NCBI GenBank assembly: GCA_964457225.1
Contig: CAYWEM010000006.1
Location: 109,100 to 173,099 of the forward strand
Length of the DNA stretch: 64,000 nt
Source: CAYWEM01 sp964457225
Lineage (GTDB): Bacteria > Acidobacteriota > Aminicenantia > UBA2199
Direction of reading: 5' to 3'
The notes beneath the pieces are model-generated. The model had not been told where the DNA came from. It saw only the letters and a list, made by a program, of their open reading frames with translations, and ran no database searches. This document shows positions 40,874-50,138 of the stretch, piece by piece. The first letter of the stretch is position 1; every line of letters begins with the position of its first letter. The translations under genes and the position numbers were made by a program.

Positions 40874-41509
40874 TTAACACCTTCCTGTATTGCCGGGAAA
40901 CAGGGCGGGGTCGAAAACCGCGTCTCCGGCCCGCAGCAGTTTTACTTCGGCCGCGCTTATGTCGACCACGGTCGACCCCCTGGACGGAGGCAGGGGGCCG
41001 CCGTCCAGCAGAAAATCGATTTCGGGAAACTCAACGGCCGCCTGCCGTGGATCCTGGCAGGCCGGGCCGCCGCTGCGGTTGAGGGAACTGGCCAGCAAGG
41101 GCGGCAGGCCCGCTGCCATCATGATCGCCAGCCAGGCTATGGCCGGCACCCGGATGCCGATGCGGCCGTCCGGGCCGACCGCCGGAGGCGGAGCAGCGGC
41201 CGAGGCCCGGCAGACAAAGGTCCAGGGGCCCGGCAGCAGGCGGGCCAGGATTTTTTCCCGGTCCGGCGGCATGGCCAAGGTCATTTCCAGCATTTTTTCC
41301 AGGCTGCAGGTCAGCAGGGCGTAGGGAGACTGGTTGCGGCCGCCCTTGAATTCATCAAGTTTTGTTTTCAATCGCGGATCCAGGGCAGTGCCGCCGATGC
41401 CGTAGAGGGTGTCGGTGGGAAAGGCAACCAGCGCTCCTTCCAGTACGGCCCCCAGCAGGAGCCGGCGGCAGCGGCCGTCTTCCAGCTGGTTCAAGCTCAG
41501 GATTTCCAT
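40874..41509 (-). CDS. Threonylcarbamoyl-AMP synthase (Sua5/YrdC family)
   Basis: 211-aa enzyme that makes threonylcarbamoyl-AMP for the t6A37 modification of ANN-decoding tRNAs. LGAVLEGALVAFPTDTLYGIGG is the family N-terminus; KGGRNQSPYALL and GPWTFVCRA correspond to the nucleotide-binding segments, and GIRVPAIAWL to the conserved RIP region. The second member of a tight minus-strand operon namZ-like/sua5/ogt: its ATG overlaps the upstream stop by one base. The short YrdC form is expected, as no Sua5 extension is seen. Confidence 0.93.
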   Translation of the reverse strand: MEILSLNQLEDGRCRRLLLGAVLEGALVAFPTDTLYGIGGTALDPRLKTKLDEFKGGRNQSPYALLTCSLEKMLEMTLAMPPDREKILARLLPGPWTFVCRASAAAPPPAVGPDGRIGIRVPAIAWLAIMMAAGLPPLLASSLNRSGGPACQDPRQAAVEFPEIDFLLDGGPLPPSRGSTVVDISAAEVKLLRAGDAVFDPALFPGNTGRC

Positions 41510-42663
41510 CAGTACAGCAGGTAAGGCCGGACTTCCGCCAGGTAGGCTTCTTTTTCGCGCCGGATTTGTTCAGTCAATTCGACAAAGGGGCAATCAGCCT
41601 CGATGGCCAGCCTGATCCGGTCCGAGCCGCAGATCAGGTCGATAGCCGGCCGGTCTTTTTCGAACTCATACGCCTGGTCGTTCCAGCGAAAATCAGCGGG
41701 ATGCTTTTTCCTGACCAGGCGCAGCAACTCGTAGAAAAGGGCGAAACTGCGCAAATCGGCCGGCCGGCTGACTGCAAAAAGCAGGCCCCGGCAGTGTCTA
41801 CCGGCGTATTTGTTGAATTCCGGGGTGAAAAAGACCGGCCGGAATTCCACGCCGGGGAAACCGGCGGCGCCCATTTCCCGGGCCAGGGCTTCTCCGTCCA
41901 GGAAGGGTGCACCGCAGAAATGAAAAGGCCTGGTCGTACCCCGGCCTTCCGAGAGATTGGTGCCCTCGAGCATGACCGCTCCCGGGTAAAGCAGGGCGCT
42001 GTCCAGGTCGGGCAGGTTCGGCGAAGGAGGAGCCCAGGGGCCCCGGAAAAGCTCATCGCGTCGCCAGCCGCGGACTTTCAGCACCTCGATTTCCAGGTCC
42101 AGTTTATGGTGAGCCCGGCCGTAGAGCAGGAATTCGGCCGGGGTCAGACCGTGGCGCATGGGCAGGGGCAGCTGGCCGACCATGGAAAAGTAATCGGGCC
42201 GCAGCCGGTTGCCCTCGATGGTCACTCCGTTCAGGGGATTGGCCCGGTCCAGGACGAGCAGGCGCAGGTTGCGGCCGTCCAGGTGGCGCAGGATCAGCAG
42301 CAGATGATTGAGGTAAGTGTAGACCCTGGTGCCGACGTCGTGCAGGTCAGTTATCAGCAGGTCGACGCCGTCGAGCCAATCATCGGCCGGCAGCGGGGTT
42401 GCGGCGTAGAGGGAAAGCACCGGCAGATCCAGTTCCGGCCAGTAAAAGGACGGAGAATACAGCATGTTGTCCTGGCGGTCGTGGAAAAAGCCGTGCTGCA
42501 GTGACCACACGGCGCTCAGCCTTTTGCCCAGCACTTCCTTCAGCACCCGGTAAACCGGGACGCCGGCCCGGTCGTAGATACTGGCATTGCCGATGAATAC
42601 GGCCCGGCGGCAATCCGGCGGACTCTCAATGAATTTTTCTATCCCGTTGCGCGGCTGGGTCAT
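41509..42663 (-). CDS. DUF1343 (NamZ-like exo-beta-N-acetylmuramidase)
   Basis: 384-aa protein of the DUF1343 family, whose characterised member NamZ releases MurNAc from the non-reducing end of peptidoglycan fragments. Family signatures: DLLITDLHDVGTRVYTYLN, LDRANPLNG, WAPPSPNLPDLDSALLYPG and LEGTNLSEGRGTTRPF with the conserved Glu. Unlike many members no signal peptide is visible at this start, so it may be cytoplasmic and act in cell-wall recycling. First gene of the three-gene operon with sua5 and ogt. Confidence 0.88.
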   Translation of the reverse strand: MTQPRNGIEKFIESPPDCRRAVFIGNASIYDRAGVPVYRVLKEVLGKRLSAVWSLQHGFFHDRQDNMLYSPSFYWPELDLPVLSLYAATPLPADDWLDGVDLLITDLHDVGTRVYTYLNHLLLILRHLDGRNLRLLVLDRANPLNGVTIEGNRLRPDYFSMVGQLPLPMRHGLTPAEFLLYGRAHHKLDLEIEVLKVRGWRRDELFRGPWAPPSPNLPDLDSALLYPGAVMLEGTNLSEGRGTTRPFHFCGAPFLDGEALAREMGAAGFPGVEFRPVFFTPEFNKYAGRHCRGLLFAVSRPADLRSFALFYELLRLVRKKHPADFRWNDQAYEFEKDRPAIDLICGSDRIRLAIEADCPFVELTEQIRREKEAYLAEVRPYLLY

Positions 42664-42739
42664 GTACTCGCTGTCTCCTTCCGGATTCTATCAAGTCAGC
42701 CTGCTTCTGGCAACATGACCGCCGGGGAGCAGTTGTTTT

Positions 42740-43765
42740 TCACTGAAACTTCAGGCTGAATTTTTTAACGTGGGGGTATGGATCATGAAACGGAATGAAT
42801 ACATTACCTTCCCAATCTGCTGCAAATGTTTTAAAAAGGCTTGTCGAAAAAACGTCGGCTGGAAATGTTATAAGCCAATTTCCTTCTCGGTCAAAAAGGT
42901 CAAAACAGCATCTCGGCTTTTTATCTTTGCCTTCTTTAATCATGATCAAATTCAATGACTTTCCTTCCGGCAAGGCTTTTACCGCGAAACACCCACTATA
43001 TGCAATATAGACGTTGTTTCTTTTATCTTCTTCGGGAGGGCGATAAAGCTTGTGTTCCCGCGAGAATTGTCCCAAAAGCTCCCCATCCGGCGAGAACACC
43101 CGGTTATCGTAAGGATAAAAGAAGCTGTAGACGATATTTCCGTCTGTCAGTCGTGCCAGTGTTCCGCTGTTGCCGGTCAGGGAGACCAGGCTGGCGGTTT
43201 TAGGATCACTGGATTGACAAAATGAACCAAGCAGTTCACCCTGAATGTTGTACTTGGATATATATGGACCTGAGGATTTAAACAAGTAATAACCCAGATA
43301 TATGTTTTGTTCTTGATCCACTGCTATTGAAATCGGCAAAGGTTTGTGATTGAAGGAAGCCTGGAATTCTCCCCTGGAGTTGAAAACCGACAGGCGATTG
43401 TTGCCGTGATCGGTTACGTAAACGTTTTCTTGACCGTCAACCGCAATGTTCCAGGGTCGAACGAATTCCCCCGGTCCTTCTCCCCTTCTACCCCCAATGT
43501 AATGCTGAAAAGTTCCATCAGATGAATACTTTAGAATTCGGGTTGTCCTGGAATCAAGGACAATAATGCTGCCCCCAGGAGAGACGGCAACATCCATTAT
43601 GTTCCCAAAGGAATAGTACTCATCCTCGAATGATTCTTCTCCGATCTTGAGCAGTTCTTTTACCTCGATTTTTTTATCAGTCCATTTGGGTTTGGTGGAA
43701 ACCCGGGCCAGGAACATCATGGGAATTGCTATTAGTATAAAACCAATCAGCAGGTTTTTTTTCAT
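42740..43765 (-). CDS. 6-bladed beta-propeller secreted protein P1
   Basis: 341-aa exported propeller of the NHL/6-bladed type. Signal peptide MKKNLLIGFILIAIPMMFLA. Blades show the repeated pattern of IAVDxxxNVYVTDxxNNRLxVF (NIAVDGQENVYVTDHGNNRL) and the cluster-wide GEGPGEF motif. No catalytic residues recognised; these proteins probably bind a ligand or protein at the cell surface. It is downstream of the Cys-rich peptide gene. RBS GGAGAG and an upstream near-palindrome (43780-43793) resemble P3. Confidence 0.8.
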   Translation of the reverse strand: MKKNLLIGFILIAIPMMFLARVSTKPKWTDKKIEVKELLKIGEESFEDEYYSFGNIMDVAVSPGGSIIVLDSRTTRILKYSSDGTFQHYIGGRRGEGPGEFVRPWNIAVDGQENVYVTDHGNNRLSVFNSRGEFQASFNHKPLPISIAVDQEQNIYLGYYLFKSSGPYISKYNIQGELLGSFCQSSDPKTASLVSLTGNSGTLARLTDGNIVYSFFYPYDNRVFSPDGELLGQFSREHKLYRPPEEDKRNNVYIAYSGCFAVKALPEGKSLNLIMIKEGKDKKPRCCFDLFDREGNWLITFPADVFSTSLFKTFAADWEGNVFIPFHDPYPHVKKFSLKFQ

Positions 43766-43846
43766 TATCTCTCCAGACCGGGAACCGGCTCCAGTCAGTT
43801 AATTGTTGCCCCGGCCGGTCTCTGAATTGCAGTATCGGCAAGAACT

Positions 43847-43870
43847 GTCAAGTTGTCAAGCACCGCCCCC
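43847..43870 (+). repeat. Dispersed repeat, copy at P1 upstream
   Basis: GTCAAGTTGTCAAGCACC followed by GCCCCC, in the gap before P1. Same family as 45624, 54489 and the 60.6-kb array. Confidence 0.9.
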
Positions 43871-43898
43871 CTTCAAAGTCTTATGCTTAAAACATCAC

Positions 43899-44198
43899 TC
43901 AGTCACATGAAAAAACCCAAGTCATGCAATCAATGTATTCTTTTCGTCTACTTTCACACATCATCTCATAATTAGATATACATACACCACTCCAGACTCC
44001 TGTCATAACACAAAAACCACTTAGGGGCCTGATGCCAATACATGGATCATTGTAACCACAAAAATTATGACACATACTCCAGGCTTCCGGTTCACAGAGC
44101 CAGCATCGATATCCTGGAGCAGTAGTCAATCGAGCTGCGGTAAAAAACAATAAGGCCACCGCCAAGACATAAGTCAACCAGTTAATTCTCTTTTTCAT
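43899..44198 (-). CDS. Cys-rich small secreted peptide
   Basis: 99-aa protein: signal peptide MKKRINWLTYVLAVALLFFT, then a 70-residue part with ten cysteines (RCWLC, MCHNFC, DPC, FC, VC, MC, DC, SC) and many Trp/Met/Gly. Strong RBS (AAGGAGG, 6 nt from ATG). The start lies inside the last 17 nt of propeller P2, so translation is coupled to it; propeller P1 follows. I do not recognise the family. The pairing of 6-bladed propellers with small Cys-rich peptides recalls the NVEALA peptides of Bacteroidota, but no NVEAL motif is present. It could be a disulfide-rich secreted effector, signal or a modified peptide. Confidence 0.7.
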   Translation of the reverse strand: MKKRINWLTYVLAVALLFFTAARLTTAPGYRCWLCEPEAWSMCHNFCGYNDPCIGIRPLSGFCVMTGVWSGVCISNYEMMCESRRKEYIDCMTWVFSCD

Positions 44199-45324
44199 AC
44201 TTACCCTCCTTAAAAACTGTTATCGTCAAATTTTGATCATCGTTCCTGGTTATTGCATAGTAACGGTTGTTTTTCTTGGCTTTAAAACTGGTGAATCTGC
44301 GCTTCGGGTTATTGACGTATAAAACCCTCTGCAGTTCACCCCGGTTGCTGAACTCATACAAAAACGACTTGTCTTCCTCTATAGACAATCCATAATCCAG
44401 AAAGAAATTGTCATCCTGATCCAGGTCTGGAATCAGTTCATTAAAAAAAGAGTAGAACCCTCCTCTTTTCAATGCATCATCACACTTCATTTTGTGATCA
44501 TGCAAAGCCTTTCTGGGCCATAACCTCGTCGATATCTGCAGCTCTTCCCCTGAAAACACCCAGAAATTACCGGAAGTTGGAGAATAAACCAGTAACTGGT
44601 TTTTCTGATTGATTGCAAACAGAGTATTGCTTTTTGTGCTGGTGTTATAGAGGTTGGGCAAAAAAACATCCTTGGGCAATCGCCTTATTATTTCAGGATC
44701 TCTTTTTTGCTCATATTTACTGAACAACACAGATAAAAGATTTGCCTTTTGCAAAAAACCCTTTATGTAATGCCCATTTTCATCATAGCAATCAATGACA
44801 TGCTCATTTTGTTCTCCGATATCAGCATGAAGATAAATGTTTCCGGCTTGATCTACTACAGGACACAACTCCATTGACTGTCTGTTCCTGAAAACAATTT
44901 CCCTGAGAAATACTCCTTCCGTGCTGAAGCAGATTATTTTTCTACCCATGCGGTCGGCAAGGTAAACGATGCCGTTTCTTACCTGCAATTCCGCAATGGT
45001 AAACCTGCCTCCTGGAGTCAACTCCCCCGGCCCCTGACCTTTTCCGCCGAATGTCCTGATTAATTTCAGTTCGGAATCATACTTGAATACTTTTCCTTGT
45101 ATTGGATCGAAAACATATACGTTTGATTCGTTATCCACCGTCAGCGATTCGATATGGGCTAGAAATTCCGCATTCTCTCCCGTTTCTTTTAATTCCCGGT
45201 ACTTGAACAACCTGGTATAATTCTTCTCTTCCATGTTGGGCATGGGGGTTTTTATAACTTTGACTTCCTGTCGGGCCCAGGCTGAAGAAAATAATAACAA
45301 CAGCATCACGATGAACAGTTTCAT
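44182..45324 (-). CDS. 6-bladed beta-propeller secreted protein P2
   Basis: 380 aa from the ATG at 45324 (MKLFIVMLLLLFSSAWA signal peptide, RBS GGAGGA); the frame stays open 40 codons further upstream without a start context. Propeller blades include ESLTVDNESNVYVFDPIQGKVFKYD and the shared GKGQGPGEL motif, then VVDQAGNIYLHADIGEQ. C-terminal part more diverged. The 3' end overlaps the Cys-rich peptide gene by 17 nt, suggesting the two act together. Confidence 0.8.
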   Translation of the reverse strand: MKLFIVMLLLLFSSAWARQEVKVIKTPMPNMEEKNYTRLFKYRELKETGENAEFLAHIESLTVDNESNVYVFDPIQGKVFKYDSELKLIRTFGGKGQGPGELTPGGRFTIAELQVRNGIVYLADRMGRKIICFSTEGVFLREIVFRNRQSMELCPVVDQAGNIYLHADIGEQNEHVIDCYDENGHYIKGFLQKANLLSVLFSKYEQKRDPEIIRRLPKDVFLPNLYNTSTKSNTLFAINQKNQLLVYSPTSGNFWVFSGEELQISTRLWPRKALHDHKMKCDDALKRGGFYSFFNELIPDLDQDDNFFLDYGLSIEEDKSFLYEFSNRGELQRVLYVNNPKRRFTSFKAKKNNRYYAITRNDDQNLTITVFKEGKYEKEN

Positions 45325-45771
45325 TTTTCCTCCAGGTTTTTTAGGCTGGTATAAAAGAGATTTACATCCCCCGGGCTGATGTTGCCAATCCTGGCTAGCC
45401 TGACCTTGTTTATAAAATAAATAGCTTTTGAGCGCAAGAGGCAAACTGTTACTCGAAGCTTTTTTCGCTGATCCAATTCATCAGCAGTCCCCTCTATTCT
45501 TCAGCAAGTTGCCCAGGAGCCGGCTTTTGTTGAAAAATAAGCCGGTTGGTGTCAGTGACCCCTATCTGGACCAGAACCAGTTTGCCCTTTCACGTATCTT
45601 GAGAGTGTGTATCGGCAAGAAATGTCAAGTTGTCAAGCACTGTCCCCGGCCGACACCTATTTACAAGGCGGCCGCTGTATGGTATGGTGAAAATCTCGGG
45701 TTAGAGAAACTCCAACAAGATGAAAAAAAAATTCGGGACACCACTGCAAGCAGCCTGGAAAGTTAAAGGCA
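45325..45771. other. Divergent gap between P2 and carA
   Basis: Carries one dispersed repeat (45624-45647) and the P2 RBS. The open frames here have no coding character. No clear promoter pair or hairpin is seen. Confidence 0.5.
45624..45647 (+). repeat. Dispersed repeat copy upstream of carA
   Basis: GTCAAGTTGTCAAGCAC followed by TGTCCCC; one base differs from the copies at 60.6 kb. Confidence 0.85.
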
Positions 45772-46866
45772 GTGCTTAGCGAAAAGACGCCCTGTCAACT
45801 GGTCCTGGAAGACGGGACGGTTTACCGGGGGTTTTCTTTCGGGGCCCGGCGCCGGGTCAGCGGCGAAGTGGTTTTCAATACCGGGATGACCGGTTATGTC
45901 GAATCATTGACCGATCCATCCTACAAGGGCCAGATTCTCGTGCTGACCTACCCCCTCATCGGCAATTACGGAGTGCCGCGCCAGGTCCTGCAAACCGGCC
46001 TGCTTCACCCATACGAATCGCCGGAAATGAACATCCTCGGCCTGGTGGTCTGCAACTACCAGGACATGTTCTCCCATCACGCGGCCGTGAAAAGCCTGGG
46101 CCACTGGCTGCGCGAATCCCGGGTACCGGCCGTCTGCGGCATTGACACCCGTTCCCTGACCAGGAAGCTGCGCGAATCCGGCACCATGGCCGGCACGCTC
46201 CAGCCGGGCCCGGGGCCGGCCGAGCACGGGCCGGCAAGCCTGGACATGAAGAAACTGGTCTCCCTGGTAGCCGCCCCGGGAGTCGACCGCTTTCCTCCCT
46301 GTGGACAACCAAGGGGAAAAAGCGTTCTATTGGTGGACTGCGGGGCCAAGCACAACATCATCCGCTCCCTGCTGAGCCGCGGAATAGAGGTCATCCGCGT
46401 GCCCTACGATCACGACTTCGCCGCCGAGGATTTCGGGGCCGCCGGCCTGCTGTTGTCAAACGGACCGGGTGATCCGCGGGACCTGCCCGGGACCGCAGCC
46501 TGCCTGGAAAGATACCTGAAGAAAAACAAGCCTGTTTTCGGCATCTGTCTCGGCCATCAACTGCTGGCCCTGGCCGCAGGAGGCGGAGTCTTCAAACTGC
46601 CTTACGGTCATCGCTCCCAGAACCAGCCGGTGCGCAGCCTGGATCGCCGGCAATGTTTCATAACCAGCCAGAACCACGGCTACGCCGTTGACCGGGACAG
46701 GATTCCCCCCGGTTTCAGCGAGTGGTTCATCAACGTCAACGATGAAAGCAATGAAGGACTGCGTCACCGGGCCAAGCCCTGGCTGAGCGTGCAGTTTCAT
46801 CCCGAGGCTTACCCAGGACCGCAGGAGTCCGGAGTACTTTTCGATGAATTCGTATCAATGCTGTAA
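45772..46866 (+). CDS. carA: Carbamoyl phosphate synthase, small subunit
   Basis: Glutaminase subunit supplying ammonia to CarB for carbamoyl phosphate (pyrimidine and arginine synthesis). 364 aa from a GTG start. N-terminal signatures LEDGTVYRGFSFGA, VVFNTGMTGYVESLTDPSY and GIDTRSLTRKLRE; the amidotransferase triad is C259 in FGICLGHQLLALA with the His/Glu in QFHPEAYPGP. It precedes carB by 26 bp. Confidence 0.96.
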   Translation: MLSEKTPCQLVLEDGTVYRGFSFGARRRVSGEVVFNTGMTGYVESLTDPSYKGQILVLTYPLIGNYGVPRQVLQTGLLHPYESPEMNILGLVVCNYQDMFSHHAAVKSLGHWLRESRVPAVCGIDTRSLTRKLRESGTMAGTLQPGPGPAEHGPASLDMKKLVSLVAAPGVDRFPPCGQPRGKSVLLVDCGAKHNIIRSLLSRGIEVIRVPYDHDFAAEDFGAAGLLLSNGPGDPRDLPGTAACLERYLKKNKPVFGICLGHQLLALAAGGGVFKLPYGHRSQNQPVRSLDRRQCFITSQNHGYAVDRDRIPPGFSEWFINVNDESNEGLRHRAKPWLSVQFHPEAYPGPQESGVLFDEFVSML

Positions 46867-46892
46867 GCCCCGCCGGCCGGGCCGGGAGTGAA

Positions 46893-49800
46893 ATGGAAAT
46901 AAAGAAACCCGCCGGCGTGCTGCTGCTCGGTTCAGGGGCGCTGAAAATCGGCGAAGCCGGTGAATTCGACTATTCCGGCTCCCAGGCCATCAAGGCCCTG
47001 CAGGAAGAAGGCATCAGGACCGTCCTGGTCAATCCCAACATCGCCACCATCCAGACCTCGGAAAACTTCGCCGATGAAGTCTATTTTCTGCCGGTCAACC
47101 CGCAATTCGTGGAACGGATAATAGAAAAAGAGAAAATCGAAGCCATCATGCTGGCATTCGGCGGCCAGACCGCGCTCAACTGCGGTCTCAGCCTGGCCGA
47201 TTCCGGAGTGCTGGCCAGGCACGGAGTCGCCGTGCTCGGCACCCCGATCGAGACCATCCGCGACACCGAGGATCGCGCCCTGTTCAACCGCCGCCTGGCT
47301 GAAATCGGAGTCAAAACCGCCCGTTCCCGGGCCTGCGTCAATGCCGGCGAAGTCCGCGAAGCAGCCCGGGAAATCGGGTTCCCGGTCATGCTGCGCGGCG
47401 CGTTCGCCCTGGGAGGGCTCGGTTCGGCGATCGTCTCCAATCAGGAAGAGCTGGATAGCTGCTGCCGGGTGATTTTCTCCCAGGTCGACCAGGTACTGGT
47501 GGAAGAGAGCCTGGCAGGCTGGAAGGAAATCGAGTACGAGGTGGTTGCCGATGCGCACGGCAATTGCATTACCGTGTGCAACATGGAAAACCTGGACCCG
47601 CTCGGCGTGCATACCGGTGAATCAATCGTGGTGGCTCCTTCTCAGACGCTCAACAATTTCGAATACCAGAAACTGCGCGAAATAGCCCGGCGCACCATCA
47701 CTCACCTGGGCATAGTCGGAGAATGCAACATCCAGTACGCTCTCGATCCCGATTCGGAAGACTACCGGGTGATTGAAGTTAACGCCCGGCTGTCGCGCTC
47801 ATCGGCCCTGGCCTCCAAGGCCACCGGCTACCCCCTGGCCTACATAGCCGCCAAGCTGGCTCTCGGGTATAACCTGATCGACCTGCCCAACAAGATTACC
47901 GGCACCACCCGGGCATATTTTGAGCCGGCCCTTGACTACTGCGTGGTTAAAGTGCCCCGCTGGGACCTGGAGAAGTTCTCCGGGGTGGAAAAAAGCATCG
48001 GCTCGGCCATGAAATCGGTGGGTGAAGTGATGGCCGTGGCCCGCGATTTTCCTGCCGCCCTGCAGAAGGCCATGCGCATGGTCGGCATCGGCGTGGAAGG
48101 CCTGGAGAGCGACATGATTCCCGGAAACGACCTGGAAGAGGCGATTTCCCGGGCCAATCCATACCGTGTTTTCGCCATTGCCGCGGCCCTGCGCCGGGGC
48201 CACAGCCTGCAGCAGGTTTTCAACTGGAGCCGGATCGACAAGTGGTTCCTGGCCCAGATCCAGCACATCGTGGAATTCGAAGAGGAGATCAGCAGGACGC
48301 CCTGGCCTTTTCCGACCGAAACCCTGCGCAGTTGGAAAAAGGCCGGTTTCAGTGACAAGCGCATCGCCCGCCTGGCCGGCCGCGGCGAGGAGGAAATCAG
48401 CAGCCTGCGCCGGGAACTGGCTGTTTATCCCTTCAGAAGGCAGATCGACACCCTGGCCGCCGAGTTCGCCGCCCGCACCAATTACCTCTACCTATCCTAC
48501 GACACGGAAGAAGACGAGGCCCTGGCCGGCGACAAACCCCGGCTGCTGGTTCTGGGATCAGGAGTTTACCGCATCGGCAGCAGTGTGGAATTCGACTGGT
48601 GTTGTGTCAACACCGTGCAGGCGGCCCGGGAGCTCGGTTACGAAACCATCCTGCTCAACCACAACCCGGAAACCGTTTCCACCGATTTCGACAATTGCGA
48701 CCGCCTGATCTTCGATGAAATCTCCCTGGAAACGGTCATCGACATAATCAGGCTGGAAAATCCGGCCGGCATAGTTCTCTCTGTGGGCGGCCAGTCGCCG
48801 AACAACCTGGCCGTCAAGCTGTCCAGGGCCGGTTTCCCGATAGTCGGCACCGCGGCGGAAAGCATCGACCAGGCCGAGGACCGCCACCGCTTTTCCTCGC
48901 TCTGCGACCGTCTGGAGATAGACCAGCCGGCCTGGGCCGAATACACCGGCCGGGAAGACCTGTCCGTCATCGAGGAAAAAATCGGCTTCCCCATGCTGGT
49001 TCGACCCAGTTACGTGCTTTCCGGGGCAGCCATGAGCGTGGCCCGCGACCGCCGGACTCTCGGCAATTACCTGCAAAGGGCCGCCCTGGTTTCCCCCGAC
49101 CACCCGGTGGTGATCAGCCGTTACGAGACCGGCTCCAAGGAAATCGAGATAGACGCGGTGGCCGACCGGGGGCGGATCGTGGTCTGGGCCATCTCGGAAC
49201 ACGTGGAAAACGCCGGGGTCCATTCCGGCGACGCCACCCTGGTACTGCCGCCGCAGAAGCTTTACCTGGAAACAGTCCGCCGCATCAAGCTCATCGCCCG
49301 CCGACTGGCCGCAGCCCTGCAGATCAGCGGGCCCTTCAACATCCAGTTCCTGGCCCGCGACAATCACATCAAGGTGATCGAATGCAACCTGCGCGCCTCG
49401 CGCAGTTTCCCCTTCGTATCAAAGGTGACCGGGATCAACTTCATCCGCCTGGCGACCCGGATCATGCTGGGCATAACAGGTGACCAGGTGGTCAACCGCA
49501 CGCTGGATCTCGATTACGTTGCCGTAAAGGCGGCCCAGTTCTCGTTCCGCCGCCTTTCCGGAGCCGATCCCCTGCTCGGAGTTGAAATGGCCTCGACCGG
49601 GGAAGTAGCCTGCTTCGGGGACAACCTGGCCGAGGCCCTGCTCAAGGCCCTGATCTCGACCGGGTTCCGACGGCCGGAAAAGGGAGTTCTGCTGGCCATC
49701 GGCACGGCCCAGAACAAGGAAGAATTCGTTGAATACGGCCGGGCCCTGGCGGATATGAAACTGCCCCTCTTCGCCACCGCCGGCACCGCCGCCCTGCTGG

Positions 49801-50087
49801 AATCAAGGGGCGTCCCCTGCCGGGCGGTACACAAGTTCTCGGAAAAACTATCTCCATCAACGGTCGACATCATCCTCGAAGGCCGGGTTGACCTGGTGAT
49901 CAACATCCCGGAAAGCTATCACGCCCGCGAGGAACTCGATGGTTACCAGATCAGGCGCCGGGCCATTGATCACGGAGTCTTCCTGGTCACCAACCTGCAG
50001 TTGGCCAAGGCCCTGGTCAGCGCCCTGCAGAGCACGAGCGACGACCAGCTTAGAATCAAGTCCTGGCGGGAATACACTGAGTCCTGA
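46893..50087 (+). CDS. carB: Carbamoyl phosphate synthase, large subunit
   Basis: 1064-aa synthetase with two ATP-grasp halves. Signatures: LLLGSGALKIGEAGEFDYSG, ATGYPLAYIAAKLALG in the first half, LGSGVYRIGSSVEFDWC and VSKVTGINFIRLATRIMLG in the second. The C-terminal allosteric MGS domain is present (LFATAGTAALLESRG onward). Full length, no break. Operon with carA. Confidence 0.97.
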   Translation: MEIKKPAGVLLLGSGALKIGEAGEFDYSGSQAIKALQEEGIRTVLVNPNIATIQTSENFADEVYFLPVNPQFVERIIEKEKIEAIMLAFGGQTALNCGLSLADSGVLARHGVAVLGTPIETIRDTEDRALFNRRLAEIGVKTARSRACVNAGEVREAAREIGFPVMLRGAFALGGLGSAIVSNQEELDSCCRVIFSQVDQVLVEESLAGWKEIEYEVVADAHGNCITVCNMENLDPLGVHTGESIVVAPSQTLNNFEYQKLREIARRTITHLGIVGECNIQYALDPDSEDYRVIEVNARLSRSSALASKATGYPLAYIAAKLALGYNLIDLPNKITGTTRAYFEPALDYCVVKVPRWDLEKFSGVEKSIGSAMKSVGEVMAVARDFPAALQKAMRMVGIGVEGLESDMIPGNDLEEAISRANPYRVFAIAAALRRGHSLQQVFNWSRIDKWFLAQIQHIVEFEEEISRTPWPFPTETLRSWKKAGFSDKRIARLAGRGEEEISSLRRELAVYPFRRQIDTLAAEFAARTNYLYLSYDTEEDEALAGDKPRLLVLGSGVYRIGSSVEFDWCCVNTVQAARELGYETILLNHNPETVSTDFDNCDRLIFDEISLETVIDIIRLENPAGIVLSVGGQSPNNLAVKLSRAGFPIVGTAAESIDQAEDRHRFSSLCDRLEIDQPAWAEYTGREDLSVIEEKIGFPMLVRPSYVLSGAAMSVARDRRTLGNYLQRAALVSPDHPVVISRYETGSKEIEIDAVADRGRIVVWAISEHVENAGVHSGDATLVLPPQKLYLETVRRIKLIARRLAAALQISGPFNIQFLARDNHIKVIECNLRASRSFPFVSKVTGINFIRLATRIMLGITGDQVVNRTLDLDYVAVKAAQFSFRRLSGADPLLGVEMASTGEVACFGDNLAEALLKALISTGFRRPEKGVLLAIGTAQNKEEFVEYGRALADMKLPLFATAGTAALLESRGVPCRAVHKFSEKLSPSTVDIILEGRVDLVINIPESYHAREELDGYQIRRRAIDHGVFLVTNLQLAKALVSALQSTSDDQLRIKSWREYTES

Positions 50088-50138
50088 AAAGAGTCGAACT
50101 TTTGTTTAATACTCCGATCCAGTTAAACAGCCGGCCCA

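Noticed and set aside
45428..45766. A 112-codon plus-strand frame between P2 and carA.
   Set aside because: It runs through a dispersed repeat, has no RBS or recognisable motif, and lies in a regulatory gap.
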